Positions 27,796 to 40,121 of a stretch of 64,000 nt of DNA are shown here, piece by piece. Source of the DNA: Ornithinimicrobium sp. F0845 (GTDB taxonomy: Bacteria > Actinomycetota > Actinomycetes > Actinomycetales > Dermatophilaceae); NCBI RefSeq assembly GCF_023015765.1, contig NZ_JALKAL010000001.1, positions 233,478 to 297,477 of the forward strand, read 5' to 3'. A program made the position numbers and the translations under genes. Numbering within the stretch: the stretch's first letter is position 1; each line of letters begins with the position of its first letter. The notes beneath the pieces were generated by a model, which made no database searches, was not told where the DNA came from, and worked only from the letters and a program-made list of their open reading frames with translations.

Positions 27796-28416
27796 TCAGG
27801 ACTCCTTGGCCGCGATGCTCTCGACCGTGTTGGCGACGGTCTCGAACGCGTCGGCCGCAGCCTCCAGCTCGTCGTAGAGGGCCTTGTGCCGGATGATGTC
27901 GATCGCGTCCCGGTCGCCGTCGAACAGGTTGGCGATCATCCGCCGGTAGTTGCGGTCCGCGTCGTTCTCCAGGCTGTTGATGGCGATCCAGAACTCGCGC
28001 AGGTTGTGCATCTTCTCCAGGCCCGGCATGGCCTCAAGCGTCAGGTCGGCCATCTCGACCAGAACGGCGACCTGCTTGGCCACGGTCTTGGGGAGCTTGT
28101 CCACGCGGTAGAGGACCATGATGTCCAGGCTCGCCTCGATGTGGTCCAGGCAGTCGTCCAGCCGGGCGGCGAGTCGGTAGATGTCGTCCCGGTCGAACGG
28201 GGTGATGAACGAGCTGTTCACCGCCGACAGGATGGTGTGGGTGGCCTCGTCGCCCTCGTGCTCGATCTGCTTGAGCCGCTTGGCCGCCGACTCCCACTCG
28301 CCGGGCGGACCGGCGACGGCCTCCTGCAGCAGATGGGCGCCGTCCCGGATGTGGGAGGCCAGATCGGCGAACTGTCCGTAGAAGGTCGTGTTCTGTGGTG
28401 TCAGTTTGAAACGCAC
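27796..28416 (-). CDS. DUF47 PhoU-like Pit accessory protein, copy 1
   Basis: 206 residues from GTG 28416, where the conserved '[19 protein letters not shown]' start begins; the longer frame upstream crosses the Pho-box region. All-helical, with '[37 protein letters not shown]', the DUF47 core that resembles PhoU metal-binding helices. DUF47 proteins are thought to regulate or gate the Pit transporter encoded next to them. Expression is likely phosphate-controlled through the Pho-box-like repeats at 28465-28497. Confidence 0.9.
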   Translation of the reverse strand: MRFKLTPQNTTFYGQFADLASHIRDGAHLLQEAVAGPPGEWESAAKRLKQIEHEGDEATHTILSAVNSSFITPFDRDDIYRLAARLDDCLDHIEASLDIMVLYRVDKLPKTVAKQVAVLVEMADLTLEAMPGLEKMHNLREFWIAINSLENDADRNYRRMIANLFDGDRDAIDIIRHKALYDELEAAADAFETVANTVESIAAKES

Positions 28417-28464
28417 GGCGACGATGCTACGGGACACTCGCGGGACTACCCACCGTCGCCCGGC

Positions 28465-28497
28465 GTTCACAACGCGTTCATGGTTCGTTGACAGCGC
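28465..28497. promoter_or_regulatory. Pho-box-like triple direct repeat
   Basis: Three 11-bp units in register: GTTCACAACGC, GTTCATGGTTC and GTTGACAGCGC. Streptomycete PhoP binds 11-nt direct repeats with a GTTCACC-like core. The box lies between divergent DUF47-pit and phosphoketolase genes, so one PhoP site could serve both. Confidence 0.7.
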
Positions 28498-28592
28498 GCG
28501 GAGAGGTGCCCGAGCGCCGTTCCTGGGGTCGCGCAACGGCGGGGAAAGGGACAGGCTGGGCACGGACATCCCGCCCAGCAAGGAGCCACCCG

Positions 28593-31040
28593 ATGAGCGC
28601 CGCACCCGAAACCGCGAACGGCCCACTGTCCCAGGAGCAGCTGCAGTCGATCGACGCCTGGTGGCGCGCCTCGAACTATCTCGCCGTGGGGCAGATCTAC
28701 CTCATGGACAACGCGCTGCTGGAGCGGCCGCTCGCCGAGCAGGACGTGAAGCCACGGCTGCTCGGCCACTGGGGCACCTCACCGGGCCAGAACTTCGTCT
28801 ACGCCCACCTGAACCACCAGATCATCGAGCGCGACCTGGACATGATCTATCTCAGCGGTCCGGGGCACGGCGGCCCGTCGCTCGTCGCGGCCGCCTGGCT
28901 GGAGGGGACCTACTCCGAGGTCTACTCCCACGTGGGACCCGACGCGCGCGGGGTCAACGCGCTGTTCCGGCAGTTCTCCTTCCCCGGCGGGGTCCCCAGC
29001 CACGTCGCCCCGGAGACGCCCGGGTCGATCCACGAGGGCGGCGAGCTCGGCTACGTCCTGTCCCACGCCTACGGCGCCGCCTTCGACAACCCCGGCCTCG
29101 TCGTGGCCGCGGTCATCGGGGACGGCGAGGCCGAGACCGGCCCGCTGGCCACCGCCTGGCACAGCAACAAGTTCCTCAACCCGAAGGTCGACGGGACGGT
29201 GCTGCCCATCCTGCACCTCAACGGCTACAAGATCGCCAACCCCACGGTGCTGGACCGGATCCCGCGCGAGGAGCTCGAGGCCCTCATGGTCGGCTACGGC
29301 CACCGGCCCTACTTCTTCGAGGGCGGCTTCGAGGACGAGGACGACGCACAGGTCCACCAGCGGTTCGCCGCGCTCCTCGCGGAGGTGCTCGACGAGATCG
29401 CGCGGATCCGCACCGAGGCGGCCGACGGCATACTGGATGAGCGTCCGCGGTGGCCGATGATCGTCCTCCGGACGCCCAAGGGCTGGACGGGACCCAAGGA
29501 GGTCGACGGGCTGCCGGTCGAGGGCACCTGGCGCAGCCACCAGGTGCCGATGGCCTCGGTGCGCGGCAACGCGGACTACACCCGCCTGCTCGAGGAGTGG
29601 ATGCGCAGCTACCGGCCGGAGGAGCTGTTCGACGAGGACGGCCGGATCGTGGAGGCGATCGCGCGCAACAACCCGGCCGGGACGCGCCGGATGAGCGCCA
29701 ACCCGCACGCCAACGGGGGCACGCTCACCCGCGATCTGGACCTGCCGGACTGGCGGGAGTATGCCGTGGACGTCCCCTCGCCCGGCGGGGCCACCGCCGA
29801 GGCGACCCGGGTGCTCGGGGAGTGGGTGGCCGACGTGGTGGACCGCAACCGGGAGAACTTCCGGGTCTTCGGGCCCGACGAGACCAACTCTAACCGGCTG
29901 GGTGCGGCGGCGGAGAGGGGCGGCAAGACCTGGGTGGGCGAGGTCGTGGACACCGACGTCGACCTCTCGCCGACCGGTCGGGTGATGGAGGTGCTGTCCG
30001 AGCACCAGTGCCAGGGGTGGCTGGAGGGCTATCTGCTGACCGGGCGGCACGGTCTGCTCAACAGCTACGAGGCGTTCGTGCACATCGTCGACTCGATGTT
30101 CAACCAGCACGCCAAGTGGCTCGACGCCTGCCGCGACATCCCGTGGCGGGTGCCCGTCCCTTCGCTGAACTATCTGCTCTCCTCACACGTGTGGCGGCAG
30201 GACCACAACGGCTTCTCCCACCAGGACCCGGGCTTCCTGGACGTGGTGATGAACAAGACCGCGGACGTGATCCGGATCTACCTGCCGCCGGACGCCAACA
30301 CGCTGTTGTCGACCTACGACCACGTGCTGAGCAGCAAGAACTACGTCAACGTCGTCGTGGCCGGCAAGCAGCCCGGGCCGCAGTGGCTGACGACGGAGGA
30401 GGCGGTGCTGCACTGCACCCGCGGCCTGGGCATCTGGGACTGGGCCGGCTCGGAGGTGCCCGGGGAGAAGCCGGACGTGGTGCTCGGCTGCGCCGGTGAC
30501 ATCCCGACGATGGAGGCGATTGCGGCCGCCAAGCTGCTGGCCGAGCACCTGCCCGAGCTCAGGGTGCGGGTCGTCAACGTGGTCGACCTGATGCGGCTGC
30601 AGGACGAGAAGGAGCACCCGCACGGTCTGAGCCACCGCGACTTCGACTCCTACTTCACGACCGACCGGCCGGTGATCTTCGCCTTCCACGGCTACCCGTC
30701 GCTGGTGCACCGGCTGACCTACCGACGCACCAACCACGCCAACATCCACGTGCGCGGCTTCAAGGAGGAGGGCACGACCACCACGCCGTTCGACATGCTG
30801 ATGATGAACGACCTGGACCGCTACCGGCTCGTCGCCGACGTCATCGACCGGGTGCCGGGCCTCGCCGAGCGGGCCGCCGGGCTGCGGCAGGAGATGCTGG
30901 ACCGGCGGGTGCGGGCGCGCAACTACACGCGCGAGCACGGTGAGGACATCCCCGAGGTCGCGCAGTGGGTCTTCAACGACGACGACAACACCCAGGGGTC
31001 GGGTGCCCCCGGCTCGGACACGGGTGGCGACAACGAGTAG
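28593..31040 (+). CDS. xfp: Xylulose-5-phosphate/fructose-6-phosphate phosphoketolase
   Basis: 815 residues; ATG 28593 is preceded by AAGGAG. Signature segments include '[16 protein letters not shown]', '[24 protein letters not shown]' and '[21 protein letters not shown]' (thiamine-diphosphate site), plus '[11 protein letters not shown]' and 'HQDPGFLD' in the pyrimidine-binding half. It splits xylulose-5-P or fructose-6-P with phosphate into acetyl-P and a shorter sugar phosphate. The reaction consumes inorganic phosphate, which makes a shared Pho box with the divergent pit operon meaningful. No acetate kinase gene is adjacent. Confidence 0.95.
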   Translation: MSAAPETANGPLSQEQLQSIDAWWRASNYLAVGQIYLMDNALLERPLAEQDVKPRLLGHWGTSPGQNFVYAHLNHQIIERDLDMIYLSGPGHGGPSLVAAAWLEGTYSEVYSHVGPDARGVNALFRQFSFPGGVPSHVAPETPGSIHEGGELGYVLSHAYGAAFDNPGLVVAAVIGDGEAETGPLATAWHSNKFLNPKVDGTVLPILHLNGYKIANPTVLDRIPREELEALMVGYGHRPYFFEGGFEDEDDAQVHQRFAALLAEVLDEIARIRTEAADGILDERPRWPMIVLRTPKGWTGPKEVDGLPVEGTWRSHQVPMASVRGNADYTRLLEEWMRSYRPEELFDEDGRIVEAIARNNPAGTRRMSANPHANGGTLTRDLDLPDWREYAVDVPSPGGATAEATRVLGEWVADVVDRNRENFRVFGPDETNSNRLGAAAERGGKTWVGEVVDTDVDLSPTGRVMEVLSEHQCQGWLEGYLLTGRHGLLNSYEAFVHIVDSMFNQHAKWLDACRDIPWRVPVPSLNYLLSSHVWRQDHNGFSHQDPGFLDVVMNKTADVIRIYLPPDANTLLSTYDHVLSSKNYVNVVVAGKQPGPQWLTTEEAVLHCTRGLGIWDWAGSEVPGEKPDVVLGCAGDIPTMEAIAAAKLLAEHLPELRVRVVNVVDLMRLQDEKEHPHGLSHRDFDSYFTTDRPVIFAFHGYPSLVHRLTYRRTNHANIHVRGFKEEGTTTTPFDMLMMNDLDRYRLVADVIDRVPGLAERAAGLRQEMLDRRVRARNYTREHGEDIPEVAQWVFNDDDNTQGSGAPGSDTGGDNE

Positions 31041-31046
31041 CCCACC

Positions 31047-31100
31047 CATTCTTGGGGAAGATTTGTACGCGTTCTGCGCATTCTTGGGGAAGATTTGTAC
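31047..31100. repeat. 32-bp-period array, two units (family A, reversed)
   Basis: CATTCTTGGGGAAGATTTG followed by TAC occurs at 31047-31068 and 31079-31100, exactly 32 bp apart. It begins 6 bp after the phosphoketolase stop. Relative to the preceding gene it reads in the same direction as the arrays after metH and after pit. The sequence is the complement of the core seen at 1986 and 31440. Confidence 0.85.
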
Positions 31101-31186
31101 GTACTGACACGCGCATGGTTGGGGGCTCGCACCGCTCGGTGCCATGCCGAACACCCAAGAGCTCGTTGCCAGACGAAGATTTCGGT

Positions 31187-31351
31187 CTCGTTGCCAGCGC
31201 TTCGGCCAGTCGTGCGTCCCCGGTCCACACCGGGGCACCGAGCTCGGCGGCCAGCGTGAGATACGCGGCATCGTAGGCCGTGAGGCGCTCGCGCCACGGC
31301 CACGTCGACCATCGCAGTGAGCGAGTCATGGAGTGTCTGGAGGACATCCAT
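31187..31351 (-). pseudogene. Remnant of a VapC-type PIN-domain toxin
   Basis: One frame gives 'MDVLQTLHDSLTAMVDVAVA' and, after a one-base shift near 31285-31292, another gives 'RERLTAYDAAYLTLAAELG' and 'APVWTGDARLAEALATR'. The last two are the classic C-terminal half of a PIN ribonuclease ('LTAYDAAYL' and 'TxDxRLA' with its acidic residues). The N-terminal half and an antitoxin are missing. It lies between two oppositely oriented 32-bp-period arrays. The rest of 31101-31416 holds an 11-bp repeat CTCGTTGCCAG (31162, 31187) and no other gene. Confidence 0.72.
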
Positions 31352-31416
31352 GTCGGGAGGGCTGGTATGTGTTCGGCGGCTCTGGGGTGTCACGGGTTCC
31401 TCGATACCGTACCGAA

Positions 31417-31518
31417 CGTCCCCAAGATTGCGGGAGCGGCGTACAAAACTTCCCCAAGAATGCGGGAGCGGCGTACAAAACTTCCCCAAGAATACGGGAG
31501 CGGCGTACAAAACCTCCC

Positions 31519-31527
<9 letters not shown>
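31417..31527. repeat. 32-bp-period array, three to four units (family A), overlapping the metH stop
   Basis: Units CGTACAAAACTTCCCCAAGA plus ATGCGGGAGCGG start at 31440, 31472 and 31504, exactly 32 bp apart, with a partial unit at 31417. The last unit degenerates to CTCCCTCAAATTTGG and overlaps the metH 3' end, where it provides the final Gln-Ile codons and the TGA. The linker GCGGGAGCGG is conserved within this array but differs from the linkers in the other arrays. Confidence 0.88.
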
Positions 31528-35160
<3,633 letters not shown>

Positions 35161-35303
35161 CGTCTGCCTCTCGTGCCACGGCTGTGGACTTCCGACCTCG
35201 CGGCCGGGCCTGGGGACGGCACCGTCGAGGATAGTGGAGGCGCCGCTGCAACCTTTGGTCGCGGTGGGAGCGTCATGGCTGACGTGAGGGACAGGAGCAC
35301 CGG

Positions 35304-35837
35304 ATGAGGATCTTCGGCCGCTCGGCCGAGCAGGGCGAGGTCGAGGCCTACGTCGTGGGCGCCATGCCCCGGCTGGTGGGCCTGGCCTATGCGATGACCG
35401 GCGCCCGCGAGGACGCCGAGGACCTCGTCCAGGACACCCTGGCGATCGTGGTCACCAAGTGGGCCCGGATCTCCGGGGCGGAGAACATCGACGCCTACGT
35501 GCGGCGCACCATGGTCAACCTGCTCATCTCCAAGAAGCGGCGCAAATGGACCAGCGAGGTCGTCTCGCACGAGGCGGTCACGGCTGACCGGGCACAGCCC
35601 GCGACCGCCGGGGTCGCCCAGCGGGTCACCGACCGCGACGCCGTGCTGGAGTTGCTGCGCGAGCTGCCCGACCGGCAGCGGGCGGTGATAGCCCTGCGCT
35701 ACTACGAGGACCTCCCGGACGTGCAGATCGCCGCGGCCCTCGACTGCTCCGAGCAGGCCGTGCGCAGCGCGGCCCACAACGCGATGAAGACGCTCCGCCG
35801 GCTGCTGCCGGCCAGAGAATGGCAGGAGGTCCGGTGA
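35304..35837 (+). CDS. SigE-family ECF RNA polymerase sigma factor
   Basis: 177 residues; ATG with AGGAG upstream. Region 2 is '[26 protein letters not shown]' and region 4 '[20 protein letters not shown]...[27 protein letters not shown]', a compact two-domain sigma of the SigE/ECF type abundant in Actinobacteria. The next gene starts within its stop codon (TGATG), so sigma factor and membrane partner are translationally coupled. The partner is the likely anti-sigma or sensor protein. Confidence 0.92.
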   Translation: MRIFGRSAEQGEVEAYVVGAMPRLVGLAYAMTGAREDAEDLVQDTLAIVVTKWARISGAENIDAYVRRTMVNLLISKKRRKWTSEVVSHEAVTADRAQPATAGVAQRVTDRDAVLELLRELPDRQRAVIALRYYEDLPDVQIAAALDCSEQAVRSAAHNAMKTLRRLLPAREWQEVR

Positions 35838-36754
35838 TGGCTCCACAGGACGGCGGTCAGGGCAGGGAGAGCCTCCGCACGGCGATGCACGTCGCGGTGG
35901 ACCGCGAGCAGTTCGACTACGAGGCGCTCGTGGCCGGGGTTCACGTCCGCGCGGGCCGGATCCGGCGCCGGCGGGCGATCACGGCAGGGGTGGCTGCGGC
36001 GGTGCTCGGTCCGGCCCTGGTGGGCGGCGCGGCCCTGGTGCTGCCCGACATACTGCCCGGTGGTGACTCGACCATCATCGCCCCGGCGACCAGGCCGGAT
36101 GACGGGTCGACGACCGCCCCCGTCGAGGAGTCCGAGGCCACCGCCGAGCCCACTCCTGCCCAGCCCGGTCCTCCCTGGCAGGACGGCGCGCCGCCGCTGC
36201 CTGAGGGCGGGTTCGAGGTGAACGAGGACCTCCCGAACGCGTGGGAGATCCCGGACGCCCGACCCACCGGCGTCCCGGCCCTGGACGATCTGGGTGTGCC
36301 CCAGTTGGCCCAGGCCTACCCGCGGGCGGTGCCCGTGATGAGCCTGATGGTCTGCGACCCGGGCCGCGAGGGCGGGGCCGAGCCCGAGGCGGCCCAGTCC
36401 TTCGGTTACTTCTCCGACGAGGCGGGCGACCCGACCATCGATCTCCAGGTGACCGGGTGGGCGGACAGCGACGCGGCGCGCGACGGGCTCGTGTCGGACA
36501 GTTACACCCTGTGCACCTGGTCCCCCGATCCCGGGGAGCCGCAGCCGTGGCCCGGCCACGAGGGTGACGAGGACTACCTGCTGTTCACCCCCGAGGGCTC
36601 GGACACAGCGGCCGCGGTCGTGCGCCAGGGCGACTACCTGGTGGCGGTTACCGTGCAGGACACCGGCGCCCACGGTGCCGAGCTGGCGACGGAGATCGCG
36701 AGCCGGACGGCGGACAACCTCGAGGCGCTGGACCCGGTCCACGGACGGGACTGA
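35837..36754 (+). CDS. Membrane-anchored partner of the sigma factor (possible anti-sigma)
   Basis: 305 residues from ATG 35837. A cytoplasmic N-terminus carries 'FDYEALVAGVHVRAGRIRRRR'. A single membrane segment, 'AITAGVAAAVLGPALVGGAALVL', is followed by a Pro/Thr/Glu-rich linker and an extracytoplasmic domain with several conserved-looking Cys ('VMSLMVCDPG', 'SYTLCTWSP'). The topology and coupling to the sigma gene suggest an anti-sigma or signal-receiving protein. No zinc-binding ZAS motif is visible. A broken second copy of its N-terminus follows. Confidence 0.8.
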   Translation: MAPQDGGQGRESLRTAMHVAVDREQFDYEALVAGVHVRAGRIRRRRAITAGVAAAVLGPALVGGAALVLPDILPGGDSTIIAPATRPDDGSTTAPVEESEATAEPTPAQPGPPWQDGAPPLPEGGFEVNEDLPNAWEIPDARPTGVPALDDLGVPQLAQAYPRAVPVMSLMVCDPGREGGAEPEAAQSFGYFSDEAGDPTIDLQVTGWADSDAARDGLVSDSYTLCTWSPDPGEPQPWPGHEGDEDYLLFTPEGSDTAAAVVRQGDYLVAVTVQDTGAHGAELATEIASRTADNLEALDPVHGRD

Positions 36755-36756
36755 CG

Positions 36757-36993
36757 GTGCCGACCCTGTTCGACGAGCGCTTCGAGCGAGACCTCGCCGA
36801 CGACCTGCGTCGCTCTGTGGCCGAGGTGGAGTTCGACTATCCCGCGCTCGTCGCCGGGGTGCGCCGCCGGGTGGCACGTCTCCGTCGACGGCGGATACCG
36901 GAGACCGGTTCCAGCGTGCTGCTGCTCGCTCCGCGGTGGTGGGTGGGGGCGCGCTGGTCCTGCCGGGGCTACCCGACCCACCGGCGCGACTGA
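36757..36993 (+). pseudogene. Broken paralogue of the sigma-factor partner
   Basis: A GTG frame starts 2 bp after the preceding stop and encodes 'VEFDYPALVAGVRRRVARLRRRR', clearly akin to 'QFDYEALVAGVHVRAGRIRRRR' of the gene before. The membrane segment is then lost in this frame, but 'ARSAVVGGGALVLPGLPDPP' follows in the +1 frame, matching 'GPALVGGAALVLPD'. The open frame ends after 78 residues. A duplicated, frameshifted and truncated copy is the simplest reading; a short live peptide cannot be excluded. Confidence 0.7.
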
Positions 36994-37037
36994 CCTCGGG
37001 GAGCCCACCGGCCTGCCAGGGCTGACAGACTCAGAGG

Positions 37038-39428
37038 GTGCGCCCCACCGACGTCACCGCGACCTACCGGCTGCAGCTGCACGCCGGCTTCACCCTCGAC
37101 GACGCCTGCGGCGTGGTGCCCTACCTCGCCGATCTCGGCGTCTCCCACGTCTACATCTCCCCGGTGCTCACCGCGGTGCCGGGCAGCCAGCACGGCTACG
37201 ACGTGCTGGACCACGGCTCCATCGACCCTGAGCTGGGCGGGCGGGAGGCGCTGGAGCGCCTCGCAGCGTCCTGTCACGAGGCCGGTCTGGGGGTCGTGGT
37301 CGACATCGTCCCCAACCACATGGCCCTGACCGCCCCCGAGTGGGCCAACGTCCAGGCCTGGCAGGTGCTGCGGGAGGGCCGCCTGTCCGCCACCGCGCAC
37401 TGGTTCGACGTCGACTGGGACGCCCTCGACGGCCGCATCGGCCTGCCCGTCCTCGGTGCGCCACTGACCGAGGTGCTCGCGGCGGGGGAGCTCACCCTCG
37501 ACACCGGCCGGGACGACGAGGGACCCGCCGCCGGTCAGCCGGTGATCCGCTACTACGAGCACGTCCTCCCCGTGGCGCAGGGCACCGGAGAGACTGGGGA
37601 CGTCGCGGAGGTGCTCGCGCGGCAGCACTACCTGCTGGCGGACTGGCGCGAGGCCGAGACGGCGCTGAACTATCGCCGCTTCTTCGAGGTGGACTCCCTC
37701 ATCGGGGTGTGCGTCGAGGAGAGCGACGTCTTCGAGCAGACCCACCGGCTGCTCCTCGACCTCAACCACGCGGGGGTCATCGACGCGTTCCGCATCGACC
37801 ACCCGGACGGGCTCGCCGACCCCCACGACTACCTGCGGCGACTCACCCGCCAGGCGCTGCCCGGCACCCCGATCTGGGTGGAGAAGATCCTCGAGGGCGA
37901 CGAGCGCCTCCCGGAGGGCTGGGAGTGCTCGGGCACCACGGGCTACGACGCCAACGCAGTCCTCCAGCGCGCGCTGACCCCGACCGCGACGGTCGAGCCG
38001 GTCTCGACCGCCTGGCAGCAGGTCGGGGGCAACCCCTCGCTGGACGAGGTCGTGACGCGTGCCAAGCGCGAGGCGGTGGACCGGCTGCTGACCCCGGAGA
38101 CCGCCCGGCTGCTGCGGCTGGCGCGCAGGGTGCTGCCCGAGCGCGACCCGAGCGACCTGCGTGCGGCGCTCCGGGACCTGCTGGTCTCCGTGGACGTCTA
38201 CCGGGCCTACGTGCGGCCGGGCCGCGACACCGACCCGGCGTCCGCCGAGCGGTTGAGGGAGGCGATCGACCGGGGCGACACGACTGACGAGACCGGGACC
38301 GTCCGGGCGCTCGGGGCCGTGCTCCTGGCCCCCGACGCCTCCCACGACCCGGTCGCCGCGCGAGACCTCGCGGTGCGCTTCCAGCAGGTCACAGGGCCGG
38401 TGATGGCCAAGGGCATCGAGGACACCGCGTTCTATCGCTGGCACCGGCTCACCGCCCTCAACGAGGTCGGAGCCGACCCCGCGGCGCCGGCCGGCACGGA
38501 CGCCCTCGTGGCGTGGGCCGAGCATCAGCTTGAGCACTGGCCGTCCGGCATGACCACGCTGTCCACCCACGACACCAAGCGCAGCGAGGACGTGCGGGCC
38601 CGGCTCCTCGCGGTCGCGGCGGACGCCGAGGCGTGGCGGTCCTGCACCGAGGCGTTTGCCGCTGCGGCGGCAGAGCACGGCGTCGACGGCCCGACCGCGC
38701 ACCTGGTCTGGCAGACGGTGGTCGGGGCCGGCGGCGACTGCGGGAGCGGGCTGGAGCTTGACGAGCAGCGGCTCGGCGACTATCTCGTCAAGGCGCTGCG
38801 CGAGGGCAAGGAGCACACCAACTGGATCGCGGTCGACGAGGCCTACGAGGCCCGCGTGCTCGGTCTGGCCCGGGCGGCGCTCGCCGACGGACCGTTGCGT
38901 GAGGTGACCGACGCCGCACTGGCCGCCAACCGGGGCCGGGTGCGCGCCGTCATACTCGCCCAGAAGCTGCTCCAGCTCACCCTGCCCGGCGTGCCCGACA
39001 CCTACCAGGGGTGCGAGCTGGTCGACCTGTCCCTGGTCGACCCCGACAACCGGCGGCCGGTCGACTTCGCGGATCGCGCCGCGCGTCTGGCGCGGCTCGA
39101 CGCGGGGGAGGCACCTGCGGACCTGTCGGACGAGAAGCTCCTGGTCACCGCCACGACAGTCCGGCTGCGGCGCGAGCGACCCGCCCCATTCGCCGCGGCC
39201 TTCACCCCGCTGGACGTCGGGGAGCACCTCATCGGGTTCGGGCGCGGCGAGGACGTCCTCGTGCTCGCTGTGCGTCAACCCGACGCCGACGGCACGGCTC
39301 CCGGCCCACGGCTCGACCTGCCCGCAGGCACGTGGACCGAGCGGTTCAGCGGCGAGCAGCACTCCGGCGCCGTGTCCACCGAGGCCCTGCTCGCCGAACT
39401 GCCCGTAGCGCTCCTCGTCCGGACGTAG
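37038..39428 (+). CDS. treY: Maltooligosyltrehalose synthase
   Basis: 796 residues from GTG 37038. GH13 features: 'TYRLQLHAGFTLDDACGVVPYLADLGVSHVYISPVL', 'GLGVVVDIVPNHMAL' (region I), 'GVIDAFRIDHPDGLADP' with nucleophile Asp (region II) and 'TTLSTHDTKRSEDVRARL' (region IV). 'FYRWHRLTALNEVG' and 'LPGVPDTYQGCEL' are TreY-specific. It converts the reducing end of a maltodextrin to a trehalosyl unit by intramolecular transglycosylation. TreZ, encoded downstream, releases the trehalose. The debranching gene treX is not in the window. Confidence 0.95.
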   Translation: MRPTDVTATYRLQLHAGFTLDDACGVVPYLADLGVSHVYISPVLTAVPGSQHGYDVLDHGSIDPELGGREALERLAASCHEAGLGVVVDIVPNHMALTAPEWANVQAWQVLREGRLSATAHWFDVDWDALDGRIGLPVLGAPLTEVLAAGELTLDTGRDDEGPAAGQPVIRYYEHVLPVAQGTGETGDVAEVLARQHYLLADWREAETALNYRRFFEVDSLIGVCVEESDVFEQTHRLLLDLNHAGVIDAFRIDHPDGLADPHDYLRRLTRQALPGTPIWVEKILEGDERLPEGWECSGTTGYDANAVLQRALTPTATVEPVSTAWQQVGGNPSLDEVVTRAKREAVDRLLTPETARLLRLARRVLPERDPSDLRAALRDLLVSVDVYRAYVRPGRDTDPASAERLREAIDRGDTTDETGTVRALGAVLLAPDASHDPVAARDLAVRFQQVTGPVMAKGIEDTAFYRWHRLTALNEVGADPAAPAGTDALVAWAEHQLEHWPSGMTTLSTHDTKRSEDVRARLLAVAADAEAWRSCTEAFAAAAAEHGVDGPTAHLVWQTVVGAGGDCGSGLELDEQRLGDYLVKALREGKEHTNWIAVDEAYEARVLGLARAALADGPLREVTDAALAANRGRVRAVILAQKLLQLTLPGVPDTYQGCELVDLSLVDPDNRRPVDFADRAARLARLDAGEAPADLSDEKLLVTATTVRLRRERPAPFAAAFTPLDVGEHLIGFGRGEDVLVLAVRQPDADGTAPGPRLDLPAGTWTERFSGEQHSGAVSTEALLAELPVALLVRT

Positions 39429-39458
39429 GACCATGGTGGACAACACCCGGGAGGCGTC

Positions 39459-39914
39459 ATGGCCGGAGAGAGCTTCGCGGCATACCTGAAGCAGGTGCGG
39501 GCCCACCGTGCCGAGCTGCGCGACTCGGTGCGGCAGGTGGAGGACGCGCTGTCCTCGCCGATCGCCCAGGGGAGCGCGTGGCGGACGCGCGTGGCGGTCG
39601 CGCTGGCCGAGCTGTCCCGCGACTTCGAGGATCACATCCACCTCACCGAGCGGCCCGGCGGTGTCTACGACTCGGCACGGTCCGCCGCGCCCCGGCTGGC
39701 GGCGACGGCAGAGCGACTGGTCAGTGAGCACGTCGGCCTCAACCGGGCTATCGCCGAGTGCCTCGAGGCCTACACCGAGGGCCCGGACGACGCCGACCTC
39801 GCCACCCTGCGGGAGCGCGCCACGACCCTGGTCGGACAGCTGGTGCGGCACCGGCAGCGCGGCGGCGACCTGGTCTACGAGGCCTACGACGTGGACATCG
39901 GCGGTCAGGGCTGA
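39459..39914 (+). CDS. Small hemerythrin-like helical protein
   Basis: 151 residues, all-helical. 'LAELSRDFEDHIHLTERPGG', 'ERLVSEHVGLNRAIAECLE' and 'QLVRHRQRGGDLVYEAYDVDIGG' resemble the His/Glu/Asp helices of hemerythrin-type proteins, though not every canonical iron ligand can be placed by eye. It lies 30 bp after treY and before treZ, and is probably co-transcribed with treY. A role in trehalose metabolism is not obvious; an oxygen or redox sensor is one possibility. Confidence 0.65.
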   Translation: MAGESFAAYLKQVRAHRAELRDSVRQVEDALSSPIAQGSAWRTRVAVALAELSRDFEDHIHLTERPGGVYDSARSAAPRLAATAERLVSEHVGLNRAIAECLEAYTEGPDDADLATLRERATTLVGQLVRHRQRGGDLVYEAYDVDIGGQG

Positions 39915-39929
39915 CCTCCCACGCCGGCC

Positions 39930-40117
39930 GCTCCCGCCAGCCATGCGACCCGCCCGCTCCCGCCAGCCATGCGACATTCTGTGCGCCGTGCGACGCCCAA
40001 GCACTCCCACGGCGCACAATTTGTCGCACGGCGGCGGTGAGTTGGTCGCACGGCGGCGGTGAGATGCTCGCGCGGTGGCGGTGAGTTGGTCGCACGGCGG
40101 CGGTGAGATGGCAGGAT
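39930..40117. repeat. Mixed repeat cluster: 26-bp doublet and four 22-bp units
   Basis: A doublet CGCTCCCGCCAGCCATGCGAC begins at 39930 and 39956 (26-bp step). After a long hairpin, four 22-bp units of GCGGCGGTGAGTTGGTCGCA type start at 40031, 40053, 40075 and 40097. The units share a GTCGCAYGG or complementary CCRTGCGAC block. The cluster fills the 207-bp gap between the hemerythrin-like gene and treZ, ending about 10 bp before the treZ start. No gene is visible in it. Confidence 0.8.
39971..40027. promoter_or_regulatory. Long hairpin upstream of treZ
   Basis: GCGAC-attc-TGTGCGCCGTG pairs with CACGGCGCACA-attt-GTCGC: an 11-bp perfect inner stem, a symmetric A+T-rich internal loop and a 5-bp outer stem around a 17-nt loop. 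No T-run follows. It could terminate transcription, cap an mRNA end or bind protein; it is part of the repeat cluster. Confidence 0.65.
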
Positions 40118-40121
40118 CGGT

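Noticed and set aside
35161-35303. Cobalamin or SAM riboswitch upstream of metH
   Set aside because: The 143-bp gap is shared with the divergent sigma-factor gene and shows no B12-box or SAM-riboswitch core that I can recognise.
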